In this document: in pieces, positions 7,538-16,191 of the stretch | Numbering within the stretch: the first letter of the stretch is position 1 | How the letters are laid out: the number at the start of each line of letters is the position of its first letter | Assembly: GCA_023444445.1 (NCBI GenBank) | Contig: JAEXMK010000022.1 | Span: forward strand, 1 to 57,626 | DNA: 57,626 bases | Origin: Pseudomonadota bacterium | GTDB taxonomy: Bacteria; Pseudomonadota; Alphaproteobacteria; Rhizobiales; Rhizobiaceae | Direction of reading: 5' to 3' | Made by a program: the position numbers and the translations under genes | The notes under the pieces: model-generated | The model's input: the letters and a program-made list of their open reading frames with translations, nothing else | Databases searched by the model: none | What the model was told of the DNA's origin: nothing

Positions 7538-8782
7538 TCAGGCTGAGTTCGTGTCGGTCTCTGGTGGAAGCGCATAAACTTCGACGGGGGTTTCGAGGCC
7601 GCGAAGAAGCCACGGACCCAGGCTTTCCAGCGCGTCGCGGTTCCCAGCCATGCGGACGAATTCCTCGGAGAAAAGCACGTTGCGCCCGGTCTCCTTGGTC
7701 AGCGTTTCCAGCCGCGAGGCGATATTCACGGCGGGGCCGATGACGGTGAAATCGAGGCGGGTTTTCGAGCCGATATTGCCATACATGACATCACCGACAT
7801 GCACGCCGATGCCGTAACCCAAGGGATCATGGCCCTTCCGGCGATTGATATCATTGAGCGCGACGAGGCCCTTCTGCGCGCTGGCGATGGCTTTCAGCAG
7901 GTTTTCGCAGGCCTTGGGATCGCTGAGGGGGAAAATCGCGAGCAATCCGTCACCCATGAATTTCAGGATTTCGCCGCCAAATTCCTCGATAGGATCGCAC
8001 ATCGCGTCGAAATAGCCGTTCAGAAGCTCGATGACATCGTCGCGTGGCCAGAGGTCGGATATGTGGGTGAAATTGCGCAGGTCGCAGATCAGGATCGCCG
8101 CACCCACCGTGATGCCGCTGCCGCGCGTCGTTGCGCCATTGAGGATCTTTTCACCCGCATGCGGCCCCACATAGGTCTCGAGAAGGGTGCGGGTCATGCG
8201 GTTTTTCAGGCGAATCTCGCTCACCAGCGCCAGGGCGGGCAGAAGATTTTTCAACGCAAGGACTTCCCCTTCGGTGAAGCCACCGGGGCGGTCGCTGGAG
8301 AAGGTGGCGACATGGCGCTTGCCGAAAGTGTGTTCGATTGGCCAGGCGCAATATTCCGTCAGCCCTTCGGCCCGCAACTCCTCATAGATGGTATAGCCAG
8401 GCTCGTCGATCTCCTCGCCGGTGAGCCGGTGGCGGACTTCGGTGGCGCCCTGATGGATGTCGTTGATGGGGCTGTTGAGATATTCGGGGGAGTTTTCCAT
8501 GCCGTAGCCATAGGTGGCGATATCGGCGGTGGGCAGGCCGGCTTTCCACAAAACACGCGCGCCAAGCCATTGCGGATGGCGAATGCGGAAAGCAAGCACG
8601 CCCCTTGCGACGGAAATTCCGCTTGCCCGCAGCCTGTTGCAAAGCTCCACGAATATCTCGTCGATAAAGCGTTCGTCCTTGGTGCCCGTCACGAGCCAGT
8701 CAAGGATTTCGGTCCTCTCCACGGGCCACAATTCATCCACGGCGGAAGAAACCTGTTCTTCGGTGTCAAGGCTTAGTGTCAT
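7538..8782 (-). CDS. Class III adenylate cyclase with N-terminal sensor-like domain
   Basis: Makes cyclic AMP from ATP. The 414 residues have a C-terminal class III catalytic domain (about 225-400) with both metal-binding aspartates, D234 (LICDLRNF) and D278 (KFMGDG). Adenine-specifying K274 and D344 (RLDFTVIG) and transition-state N353 and R357 (AVNIASRLE) are also present, so adenylate rather than guanylate cyclase is predicted. Residues 40-195 resemble a GAF-like regulatory domain but lack an obvious cofactor motif. There are no membrane segments, so it is soluble. It lies upstream of iolG on the same strand, separated by about 230 bases holding iolG's own promoter, so they are probably separate units. 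Confidence 0.88.
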   Translation of the reverse strand: MTLSLDTEEQVSSAVDELWPVERTEILDWLVTGTKDERFIDEIFVELCNRLRASGISVARGVLAFRIRHPQWLGARVLWKAGLPTADIATYGYGMENSPEYLNSPINDIHQGATEVRHRLTGEEIDEPGYTIYEELRAEGLTEYCAWPIEHTFGKRHVATFSSDRPGGFTEGEVLALKNLLPALALVSEIRLKNRMTRTLLETYVGPHAGEKILNGATTRGSGITVGAAILICDLRNFTHISDLWPRDDVIELLNGYFDAMCDPIEEFGGEILKFMGDGLLAIFPLSDPKACENLLKAIASAQKGLVALNDINRRKGHDPLGYGIGVHVGDVMYGNIGSKTRLDFTVIGPAVNIASRLETLTKETGRNVLFSEEFVRMAGNRDALESLGPWLLRGLETPVEVYALPPETDTNSA

Positions 8783-9007
8783 GGCAGGATTCCGGAGGTT
8801 GTTGCCGCTCTCACACGGGCGCAGTTATGCCGAACATGGTCGCTCGTGAACCCCATGTGGTGCCGGATAACGAAAATGTTAAGAGAGCGCTGCGGAAAAT
8901 GTTCCGGAAGAGACTGGCGGCCCCAAGGCCATGCGCGCCGCCCGGATGTTCTCGTGAACATCGTCCCCGGCGGCGCTTCAGAGTTTCAGTGACCGCTCGC
9001 GGCGGGG

Positions 9008-9238
9008 TCAGATAACGGTTTCGACAGGAATATGCAGGGCGGCGGCAACACGGCGGATGCGCAGCGGATCGCTGTCTGTGCCCTCTTCCAGCGCACGGAT
9101 TTCGCTGGTAGTCAGGCCGCATGTAACGGCGAGCTGCTCGACCGTGTAGCCGGCGAGCATACGCGCTGCCAGAACCTTTTTGGCAAAAGGAGCATCGGTT
9201 TCGTGATCGGAATCAGGTTGTGTGACTGAAATTGTCAT
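9008..9238 (-). CDS. Small XRE-family DNA-binding protein
   Basis: A 76-residue protein with a Cro/C1-type helix-turn-helix in its C-terminal half (LAARMLAGYTVEQLAVTCGLTTSEIRALEEG, given here only in part as VEQLAVTCGLTTSEIRALE) and little else. The start at 9238 is preferred because AAGGGAG lies nine bases upstream of it; an upstream ATG would sit directly on that ribosome binding site. Its target and partner are unknown. It stands between the cyclase and the DUF1612 gene, each more than 200 bases away. Confidence 0.75.
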   Translation of the reverse strand: MTISVTQPDSDHETDAPFAKKVLAARMLAGYTVEQLAVTCGLTTSEIRALEEGTDSDPLRIRRVAAALHIPVETVI

Positions 9239-9475
9239 TTTTTGCATCTCCCTTATGATGGACACTTAAATGCGGGCGGAACAGAAAAGTTGCCGGACCG
9301 AATGCGACCGCGTTGCCGGAGAAGAAATCGTGCTGCAACGCAGCGAGGAACATAGACGCTTCGCCCACCTACGCAATAGTTAAATTTTGTTAAGATTCGT
9401 GATTGCCGAATTTATGCGGCGGTTATCAAGGAAACGAAGCCGGCGACACCGGACCTCTGAACAAGGCGGTGACGG

Positions 9476-10591
9476 TTAAAGCATGCCCCAGGCGCGAAAA
9501 CGGCCGCGACCTGTGACTTCCCGTAATTCCAGCTGTTTGGCAAGGCCGATGGCCCCCTGTGGCGTGGTGCCGAGCTCCTTGACGATCATCGCCGCCGAGA
9601 CCACCGGCCGGGAGACCACGAGCTCCACCAGTTCGGGCAGCCGCGAAGAGGAACGCCGGCCGGCCAGCCTGCGCATCATGCGCTCCCTTGCGTGGCTAAG
9701 CCGGTCATGTTCCTTCAGGCCGGCCTGTGCCGCTTCGTAAAAACTGTCAAGCACGGCGGAGAGGCGCTGTGTCTGGTTTCTCGCGTGCCGGCGCTCCCGC
9801 GGTATGGCACGAAGACCAACGCTCAGCGCCGGCAGGTGATCCGGCGTAACATCGCCTTCGCGCAGGAAGGCGGAGGCCAGAAGCCTCCCCAGCCAGGGGC
9901 TGCGCTGCAGCACCTCGATCACGTTCCAGGCATCGAGCAGAATGGCAGTGCGCAGAATTGCCGGCAATTCCTGCGTACGCGCATGCACGTCCCACCACTC
10001 TTTCAGCCGTTCATCCTCGTCCCAATCAGGCTCGTTGATGATGTCATGGCTTTCTTCCCTGCGTATCGTCGGAAGCGCGTTGCCGGTAGTGATGGCATCA
10101 AGGGTGGCGGAGCTTCGCGCCAGCAGCGCATCAAGCTCGGAAAAGGCGCCATCCAGCGCTGTCTCCCTTACGGCGTCGGCATCTTCCTCTGGGAATCGAT
10201 CCATGGTTTCCCGTGGTGGTACGGCGGTCTCCGCACCGGTGGGGGTGAGCTTACCCCTCAGCCTGGCAAGGCCGGGTGCGGTGAAGGCCCAGCTGGCCGC
10301 ATTGGAAAAGATCAGCCGTCTCGACCGCAAAATCCGGTGTGCCGCCGTCATTTCATGGCTCGGCGCCCGCACATCCATATGGGCATCATGCAACACCAGA
10401 TCTTCCATATGAACGAGTCCACCATCCACCCACATGGAGGAAATGGCATCGGTGAAATCCTGTCTTTCGATGAACCCCTGTTTCATCGGCGAGCGGCCGA
10501 TCCGCTCATCCAGCCGCGCCAGCGCTTCGCCCGCACGGGTGGCGGCGATAAAGAGTTTTTCGATCTGGACGTCCGATATGTCGTAAATCAT
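9476..10591 (-). CDS. RHE_PE00001-type protein (DUF1612 with C-terminal HTH)
   Basis: A 371-residue protein of a family common in Rhizobium and Agrobacterium, often on plasmids. It starts with MIYDISDVQIEKLFIAATRAGEALARLDER, quoted in part as FIAATRAGEALARLDER, and ends with a helix-turn-helix-like segment (PVVSAAMIVKELGTTPQGAI) matching the HTH domain paired with DUF1612. The N-terminal half recalls Fic/DOC-like N-terminal helices, but no HxFx(D/E)GNGR Fic motif is present, so no AMP-transferase activity is predicted. Function is unknown; a DNA-binding or regulatory role is likely from the C-terminal HTH. It is divergent from kgtP, with about 285 bases between them. Confidence 0.8.
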   Translation of the reverse strand: MIYDISDVQIEKLFIAATRAGEALARLDERIGRSPMKQGFIERQDFTDAISSMWVDGGLVHMEDLVLHDAHMDVRAPSHEMTAAHRILRSRRLIFSNAASWAFTAPGLARLRGKLTPTGAETAVPPRETMDRFPEEDADAVRETALDGAFSELDALLARSSATLDAITTGNALPTIRREESHDIINEPDWDEDERLKEWWDVHARTQELPAILRTAILLDAWNVIEVLQRSPWLGRLLASAFLREGDVTPDHLPALSVGLRAIPRERRHARNQTQRLSAVLDSFYEAAQAGLKEHDRLSHARERMMRRLAGRRSSSRLPELVELVVSRPVVSAAMIVKELGTTPQGAIGLAKQLELREVTGRGRFRAWGML

Positions 10592-10768
10592 TGATATTTT
10601 TTAGTTTGGGCGCGGGCGGCTTACAAGGCGGATGGCAATGGCGTCGCTTTATTTTTCCCGCTATCATGGTCCCGTCCTGTTGTGCAGACCCCGCGTGGAG
10701 GGCCGGGAAGCGCGAGGACATGCACTACCATTGCCTTTCCCGTCCTTTTGCTGCGATGCGGCACAAAC

Positions 10769-10799
10769 TTGCGCATTGCAGCATGGCGGGTATATACCC
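10769..10799 (+). promoter_or_regulatory. Candidate kgtP promoter overlapping a palindrome
   Basis: TTGCGC (10769-10774) and TATATA (10791-10796) are spaced by 16 bases. The -10 box lies inside the perfect 12-bp palindrome GGGTATATACCC (10788-10799), a likely repressor site. The binding protein is unknown; the divergent DUF1612 protein is one candidate. Confidence 0.4.
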
Positions 10800-10875
10800 C
10801 CACCGAGAGCGACAAATTATCACACCTTCCGTTCGCCCTTCCATCTCCCAGACGAAGATGATTTGGAGTTTACCC

Positions 10876-12189
10876 GTGAATATTATGGCAAATGGTCCCG
10901 CCACCGCGCCGGATCAGAAAACCCGTTTGAAATCGATTATCGGCGGTTCGGCGGGCAACCTCGTCGAATGGTATGACTGGTATGTCTATTCGGCCTTCAC
11001 CCTTTATTTCGCGCCGGTCTTCTTTCCCTCCGGCAACCAGACCGCCGAGCTGCTGAGCGCGGCTGCCGTCTTCGCCGTCGGATTTCTGATGCGGCCCATC
11101 GGGGCCTGGTTCATGGGTACTTATGCCGACCGCAAGGGCCGCAAGGCGGGCCTGACACTCTCCGTCACCTTGATGTGTCTGGGTTCGCTTCTGATCGCGA
11201 TCACACCCGGCCATGACACGATCGGCATTGCGGCACCCGCCATCCTGGTTTTCGCCCGCCTTCTGCAGGGCATCAGTGTCGGCGGTGAATATGGCGCCAG
11301 CGCCACCTATCTCAGCGAGATGGCCGGCAAGAGCCGCCGTGGTTTCTTCTCCAGTTTCCAGTATGTAACGCTGATTTCCGGCCAGCTTCTGGCGTTGGCG
11401 GTGCTTCTGGTATTGCAGCGGGTTCTGACGCCGGAACAGCTTGGTGCCTGGGGATGGCGCATTCCGTTCTTCATCGGTGGTATTCTGGCAATTGCGGTGT
11501 TTTACATCCGCCGGGGACTCGTCGAGACCCAGTCCTTTGAAAACGCCAAAACCGGAGCAGCCGACAAGCCGAAATCCAGCGGTTGGGCGCTGTTCAAACA
11601 CTATCCGCGCGAAGCGTTGATGGTCATGGCGCTCACATCAGGCGGCACGCTGGCCTTTTACGCCTATACGACCTATCTGCAGAAGTTTCTCGTTAATACG
11701 TCGGGCTTCAGCAAGGAAAGCGCCACGGAAATCACCACGGCGGCGCTCTTCGTTTTCATGCTGTGCCAGCCGCTTGCCGGCGCGCTTTCGGACAGGGTGG
11801 GCCGCAAACCGCTGATGGTGGGTTTCGGCATTCTCGGAACCTTGTTTACCTATCTCATCTTCAGCACGCTGGCGACGACGACGGATCCGATAATGGCGTT
11901 CGTTCTGGTACTGGTCGGGCTTCTGATCGTCACCGGTTACACCTCGATCAATGCGGTGGTGAAGGCGGAAATGTTCCCCGCCCATATCCGCGCGCTCGGC
12001 GTGGCGCTGCCCTATGCGCTGGCGAACACCATATTCGGTGGAACGGCGGAATTCGTGGCCCTGAAATTTAAGCAGATCGGACATGAAGACTGGTTCTTTT
12101 GGTATGTGACGATCATGATCGCCCTGTCGCTGGTGGTCTATGTGAAGATGCGCGATACGCGCGATCACAGCCATATCCACGAAGATTGA
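10876..12189 (+). CDS. kgtP: Alpha-ketoglutarate permease (MHS/MFS family)
   Basis: Proton-coupled importer of 2-oxoglutarate in the inner membrane. The sequence follows Escherichia coli KgtP closely throughout, for example GNLVEWYDWYVYSAF at the first membrane segment, FLMRPIGAWFMG, the MFS loop motif GTYADRKGRKAG, LLQGISVGGEYGASATYLSE and KAEMFPAHIRALGV. About 437 residues and twelve membrane segments are expected. The GTG at 10876 is chosen because GGAG lies seven bases upstream; an ATG at 10885 is the alternative, and longer forms add non-conserved sequence. It is followed by a strong terminator. Uptake of a C5 dicarboxylate fits a soil or plant-associated lifestyle. Confidence 0.93.
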   Translation: MNIMANGPATAPDQKTRLKSIIGGSAGNLVEWYDWYVYSAFTLYFAPVFFPSGNQTAELLSAAAVFAVGFLMRPIGAWFMGTYADRKGRKAGLTLSVTLMCLGSLLIAITPGHDTIGIAAPAILVFARLLQGISVGGEYGASATYLSEMAGKSRRGFFSSFQYVTLISGQLLALAVLLVLQRVLTPEQLGAWGWRIPFFIGGILAIAVFYIRRGLVETQSFENAKTGAADKPKSSGWALFKHYPREALMVMALTSGGTLAFYAYTTYLQKFLVNTSGFSKESATEITTAALFVFMLCQPLAGALSDRVGRKPLMVGFGILGTLFTYLIFSTLATTTDPIMAFVLVLVGLLIVTGYTSINAVVKAEMFPAHIRALGVALPYALANTIFGGTAEFVALKFKQIGHEDWFFWYVTIMIALSLVVYVKMRDTRDHSHIHED

Positions 12190-12212
12190 GCCTCAGCCAT
12201 ACCGATCCATGA

Positions 12213-12239
12213 AAGCCCCGCCCGCCCGGCGGGGCTTTT
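12213..12239. terminator. Bidirectional intrinsic terminator
   Basis: A 10-bp perfect stem AAGCCCCGCC/GGCGGGGCTT with a 5-base loop is followed by T's on the plus strand, after kgtP. Read on the minus strand it also lies just after the sensor kinase stop, so it can serve both converging genes. Confidence 0.85.
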
Positions 12240-12251
12240 GTTTGCAGCTTG

Positions 12252-13589
12252 TCAGGCCGTTTGCACCGGAAGGATCACGCGGGCCTCGAAGCCATCCTGC
12301 CGGCCGGAGACAGGAGAGGAAAGCACCAGCTCTCCGCCTGCCTGTTCCACCAGGCTTTTGACAATGGCGAGGCCAAGCCCGGTTCCATCAGCCGTGGTCG
12401 GGCCTCGGGTGAAACGTGTGGTCAGCTTGGGTAACAACGCCGGGTCGACAGCCGGCCCGGAATTGACAATGCGGATCGTGCCGTCCGTTTCAGCGATGGC
12501 CTGCACCGGGCTTTCCGCGGGGCTGTGGATCAGCGCGTTTTCAAGAAGATTGCGGATGACGATGCCGAAGGCATCCGCGCCGATCTGGCAGGGGAGGCCC
12601 CCTTCACAGCGATTGGTAAAGCGGATGCGGGACGTGCCGATCGCCGTTCTGCTCATGTCGTCAATGACGAGCTCAAGGACGGGGATGAGATCGCTTGTTT
12701 TGTCGGTGACCCCGATCTTCGCTTCCGCCCGCGACATCTGAAGCAGTTTTTCGGCGAGGTGAGCGAGATGCTGCAGGGATTTTTCAATATTCTCGACGCG
12801 TGGCGCCAGCTCCGGCGGAATATCGGCGAGCAGCCTCTGCGCCTGCGCTAGTGCGCCGGCAATCGGCGTGCGCAATTCATGGGCGCTGTTGGCGGTAAAC
12901 TCCCGTTCGGCCTCGATCGTCGATCGCAGCCGTCCGAGCAGCAGGTTGACCGAACGGGCGATGGGGTGCAGTTCGGCAGGGAACGGCTGTGTCGCAAGCG
13001 GCGCAAGGTTGCCGCCGTCTTTTTTCCCGATTTCGTCACGCAATGTCTGGACGGGTCGCAGGGCTCGGCGCACGACGACGATGACGGCGATGATGCTGGC
13101 CGGAATGAGAATGAGAACGGGCAACATCAAGGCGCTGCCCGCCTCTATGATCGCCTCGCGGCGATTGGCGAAGGCATCGGCGACCTGCAGAAAATAATTG
13201 CCATCGGGTGAGGCCACGGTGAAGATGCGCTGCGACGACGTCTCGGAAAAACCGGGGTCGAGCGAGACTTCAAAAGGCTCCGTCGAGCTGTCATGCGAAT
13301 GCAGCACGACTTGCCCTTCGCGGTCACGAACCTGATAGGTCAGATATTCCGCTCCCTCCGCCGACTGGTTGAGTTTCTGCGAGGCTGGTCCGGTATTGTT
13401 CTCGCGCAGGTCGTCGAGCAGAAGCGGCAGCAGCCTTTCCGCCGTCTCCTCAAGGCCGGCATCGAAAATCTCCGCAAATTCGTCCTGCATCGCCATGACG
13501 CCCAGCCCGCAGGCGAGAAGCCAGGATATGGCGACAACGCTCGTCAGCGCCGTCACGAGTTTGCGGGTCATGCTGGTCGGTCTGGCCAT
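12252..13589 (-). CDS. Sensor histidine kinase of an OmpR-type two-component system
   Basis: Inner-membrane sensor of 445 residues. TM1 is at about 10-32. A periplasmic domain rich in acidic residues follows (MQDEFAEIFDAGLEETAERL), then TM2 at about 151-173 and a short HAMP-like linker. The dimerisation/phosphoacceptor helix contains H237 (SAHELRTPIAG), followed by an ATPase domain with N-box RNLLENALIHS and G-box GTGLGLAIVKS. It resembles QseC/PmrB/TctE sensors. It is the last gene of the eptA-regulator-kinase set, 21 bases after the regulator. The link to eptA suggests it senses metal ions, low pH or cationic peptides, but the signal itself cannot be read. Confidence 0.9.
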   Translation of the reverse strand: MARPTSMTRKLVTALTSVVAISWLLACGLGVMAMQDEFAEIFDAGLEETAERLLPLLLDDLRENNTGPASQKLNQSAEGAEYLTYQVRDREGQVVLHSHDSSTEPFEVSLDPGFSETSSQRIFTVASPDGNYFLQVADAFANRREAIIEAGSALMLPVLILIPASIIAVIVVVRRALRPVQTLRDEIGKKDGGNLAPLATQPFPAELHPIARSVNLLLGRLRSTIEAEREFTANSAHELRTPIAGALAQAQRLLADIPPELAPRVENIEKSLQHLAHLAEKLLQMSRAEAKIGVTDKTSDLIPVLELVIDDMSRTAIGTSRIRFTNRCEGGLPCQIGADAFGIVIRNLLENALIHSPAESPVQAIAETDGTIRIVNSGPAVDPALLPKLTTRFTRGPTTADGTGLGLAIVKSLVEQAGGELVLSSPVSGRQDGFEARVILPVQTA

Positions 13590-13610
13590 CTTCGCCTGCC
13601 TGCGGTTCGT

Positions 13611-14264
13611 CTACTTGATGGTGTAGCCGACGCCGCGCACGGTTTCGACGCGGTCATGGCCGATTTTCTTGCGCAGCCGGCTGATATAGACCTCGACCGT
13701 GTTGCTCTCTATTTCCGCGCCGAATTCATAGAGCGTGTCGTGCAACTGCGCTTTGGAGACGACCGCGCCGGGATGCTCGACCAGCTTTTCCAGCACGGCC
13801 CATTCCCGGGCACTCAGTGTCTGCGCTGTCCCGTCGACCGTAATGTTGCGTGCAACCTGGTTGATCTCAATGCCGGGCAGGCGGATAACGGGTGCCGAGC
13901 GACCCTCGTAACGGCGCGAGACCGCCAGCATGCGCGCAGAAAGCTCGTTGAGATCGAATGGCTTGACCACATAGTCGTCGGCCCCGGAATTCAGCCCGGC
14001 AATCCGGTCGGAAACCTGGTCATGCGCTGTCAGGATGATAACAGGCGTCGCGTCGTCGCGCTTGCGCAGGGCTTGCAGCAGGGTGATGCCTTCGCCGTCA
14101 GGCAGTCGCATGTCGAGCAGGATGAGCCCATAACCCATGGTCAGAGTTGCCGCTGTGGCGTCACCCAGCGTCTTGAACCAGTCAACAGCATGGCCAGCCG
14201 CCGCGACATGGTCGCGCAGCGCCTCTCCCAGCACATAATCGTCTTCAACAAGCAGAACCCGCAA
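13611..14264 (-). CDS. OmpR/PhoB-family response regulator
   Basis: Partner of the adjacent sensor kinase. The 217 residues comprise a receiver domain (acidic pocket EDD at 7-9, phosphoacceptor D51 in LILLDMRLPDG, conserved lysine in VVKPFD) and a C-terminal winged-helix domain (LSAREWAVLEKLVEHPG...VEVYISRLRKKIG). The architecture is the PmrA/QseB type. It lies between eptA and the kinase on the same strand. The 66-base gap to eptA has no obvious terminator, so all three are probably co-transcribed. A plausible target is the direct repeat at 16113-16130 upstream of eptA. Confidence 0.92.
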   Translation of the reverse strand: MRVLLVEDDYVLGEALRDHVAAAGHAVDWFKTLGDATAATLTMGYGLILLDMRLPDGEGITLLQALRKRDDATPVIILTAHDQVSDRIAGLNSGADDYVVKPFDLNELSARMLAVSRRYEGRSAPVIRLPGIEINQVARNITVDGTAQTLSAREWAVLEKLVEHPGAVVSKAQLHDTLYEFGAEIESNTVEVYISRLRKKIGHDRVETVRGVGYTIK

Positions 14265-14330
14265 GACAGCTCCCTTTATCGCGTCGTCTTGCGTATCTCT
14301 TTGTCTGGATAAGCGTCAAGCACTGTCTGT

Positions 14331-15998
14331 TCAGCTCGTCTGCCGCTTGGTGCAGCCACTGAAGACGTCAAGAGAGGGATCGTAGACCGAAGTCGAGACG
14401 CTCATCATGCCAAGAATGCTGTGGAAATAATTGTCGTGTGAGCGTCCACCCTCTGCGGCGCTCTTTGCGAGACAGGCTTTGTCGAGCCCCATGGACCTGG
14501 CAAAATCGTCATCCAGCCAGACGAGAAACGGCACATGCGTCTGCTGTTCCGGAGCGAGCAGATAGGGCGCGCCATGCAGGTAAACGCCGTTCTCACCGAG
14601 CGATTCACCGTGGTCCGAGGCATAGATCATGCCCGTCGCCAGCTTGTCGGAGCGTGCCTTGAGCTTGTCGATCACGGTCGAGAGGAAATGGTCGGTATAG
14701 AGAAGCGTATTGTCGTAGGAATTGACGATCTCTGCATCGGTGCAATTACCTAGTTCGGCTGTGCGGCAATCCGGGGTGAATTTTCGGAAATCATCGGTGT
14801 AGCGCAGATAATAGGTCGGTCCGTGGCTGCCCATCTGGTGCAGCACGATCACGCTGTCCTTCTTGACGTTGTCGAGCCAGGCATCGAGCTTGTCGAAGAA
14901 GATATCGTCACGGCATTCGCCACCGGTGCAGAAGCGGCTGTCGTTGGTGGAGGGCAGATCGAAATAGGGGATGCGGTCGGCGACGTTCTTGCTGCCGGTA
15001 TTGTTGTCCAGCCATGTGGTGCCGACGCCGGCATGGACGAGGACATCCATGAGGTTTTCATTGGCAAGTGCCTTGCTGTGGCTATATTGCGAGCGCGTGA
15101 ATTTCGAGAACATGCAGGGAATGGAGATCGCCGTCGCCGTGCCGCAGCTGGTGGTGTTGGGAAAATAGATCACGTCGCGTTTGGCAAGTTCCGGATTGGT
15201 GTCCCGCCCATAACCGTTCAGGGAAAAATTCGCGGCGCGCGCGGTCTCACCTGCTACGATGACGGTGATGCGCGGTTTGTCGACACCGCCCAGCGCCGGC
15301 AGGAGTTTAGCATCCTTGCCGATAGGGCTTACCTGTATCTCTGCTTCCTGGCCGGCCTGCGTGAAATAATGGACGGTGGAGATCATCGGCGACAAGGGGT
15401 TGACGCTTTTGACGATATCCTTGTGCTGGCGGATGGCCGTGGTGAAGGTCTTGGAATTCGCAAAGCTGATGATGCCCGCAATGGTGAGGCAGATCAGGAC
15501 GCTGATGGTGTTCCACAGCATCTTGTGGAGGATCGGCCGATGCCGGACGCGCACGGCAGCGATAAGGACGGACGGCACCAGCCCGTAAACGGCCATATGC
15601 CAGAGAAAGCCCGGGGTGATCAGATTGCCCGCTTCCGCCTGTGTCGTTTCCATGGCGTTGCGGATCATGTCGCTGTCTATGACGATGCCGTAGCGATCCA
15701 TGAACCAGGAGGCCGCCGCCGCCGCAAACACCAGCAAGATCAAGAACGGCTTGATGAGATATTTGGCGGAAAAAATGATGATGAGGGCGCCGAAAAACGC
15801 GGCCATGGCAACATAAAGCGCCGCGATGGCAACCGGATAGGCGGAAAGATAGGTATGGACCTTCGACCAGAAGGTGCGGTTCGTAAACAGCAGTAGATAG
15901 GCCCCCGTCAGCAGGCTGAGCGCCACGCTGCCGATTTCCGGCCGAAATGTTGTTGTTCCCGTCGCTTTCGAGGTTAAAAGAGCCACTATCAGATCCAC
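14331..15998 (-). CDS. eptA: Phosphoethanolamine-lipid A transferase
   Basis: Adds phosphoethanolamine to lipid A on the periplasmic face of the inner membrane, lowering surface charge and sensitivity to cationic peptides. About five N-terminal membrane segments precede a sulfatase-fold catalytic domain. From the chosen start, metal ligand E251 (VAGETARA) and catalytic T287 (SCGTATAISIPCMF) are visible, as are SDHGESLGENG and HVPFLVW. The start is uncertain: the ORF can open at 16103, but its first 35 residues look untranslated, and GTG codons at 15998 and 15986 both have nearby GGAA or GGTGG. With 15998 the length is 555 residues, typical of the family. Co-located with a PmrAB-like two-component system, as in enterobacteria. 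Confidence 0.9.
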   Translation of the reverse strand: MDLIVALLTSKATGTTTFRPEIGSVALSLLTGAYLLLFTNRTFWSKVHTYLSAYPVAIAALYVAMAAFFGALIIIFSAKYLIKPFLILLVFAAAAASWFMDRYGIVIDSDMIRNAMETTQAEAGNLITPGFLWHMAVYGLVPSVLIAAVRVRHRPILHKMLWNTISVLICLTIAGIISFANSKTFTTAIRQHKDIVKSVNPLSPMISTVHYFTQAGQEAEIQVSPIGKDAKLLPALGGVDKPRITVIVAGETARAANFSLNGYGRDTNPELAKRDVIYFPNTTSCGTATAISIPCMFSKFTRSQYSHSKALANENLMDVLVHAGVGTTWLDNNTGSKNVADRIPYFDLPSTNDSRFCTGGECRDDIFFDKLDAWLDNVKKDSVIVLHQMGSHGPTYYLRYTDDFRKFTPDCRTAELGNCTDAEIVNSYDNTLLYTDHFLSTVIDKLKARSDKLATGMIYASDHGESLGENGVYLHGAPYLLAPEQQTHVPFLVWLDDDFARSMGLDKACLAKSAAEGGRSHDNYFHSILGMMSVSTSVYDPSLDVFSGCTKRQTS

Positions 15999-16112
15999 CA
16001 GATTTCCGCACGACCGATGGCAGCGAAGAACGTACGGAAACGCCGCCATCCAAGTCGCTGCATGGCCCGATTGATGGCGGATGACCGATTTTGCTGACAT
16101 CAACCTGAATGC

Positions 16113-16130
16113 TTGTCACGAAACTGTCAC
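16113..16130. promoter_or_regulatory. Direct repeat resembling an OmpR/PhoB-family binding site
   Basis: TTGTCAC-GAAA-CTGTCAC: two 7-bp units in direct repeat with an 11-bp period, the architecture bound by OmpR/PhoB-type dimers and close to the Pho box (CTGTCAT-N4-CTGTCAT). It lies about 115 bases upstream of the eptA start. The Pho-box orientation points away from eptA, so binding by the operon's own regulator is at least as likely. Confidence 0.5.
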
Positions 16131-16191
16131 AGAGCATCGAATTTCCCGAAAAGGTTGTGTTTCAGCTAGAGGGTGACGACAGGCCGAGGAC

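Noticed and set aside
13293..14312. Plus-strand 339-codon open frame across the kinase and regulator genes
   Set aside because: It lies opposite conserved two-component domains and has no family resemblance of its own.
14823..15896. Plus-strand 357-codon open frame within eptA
   Set aside because: It is exactly antisense to the conserved catalytic part of eptA, has no recognisable domain, and is the usual shadow frame of a high-GC gene.
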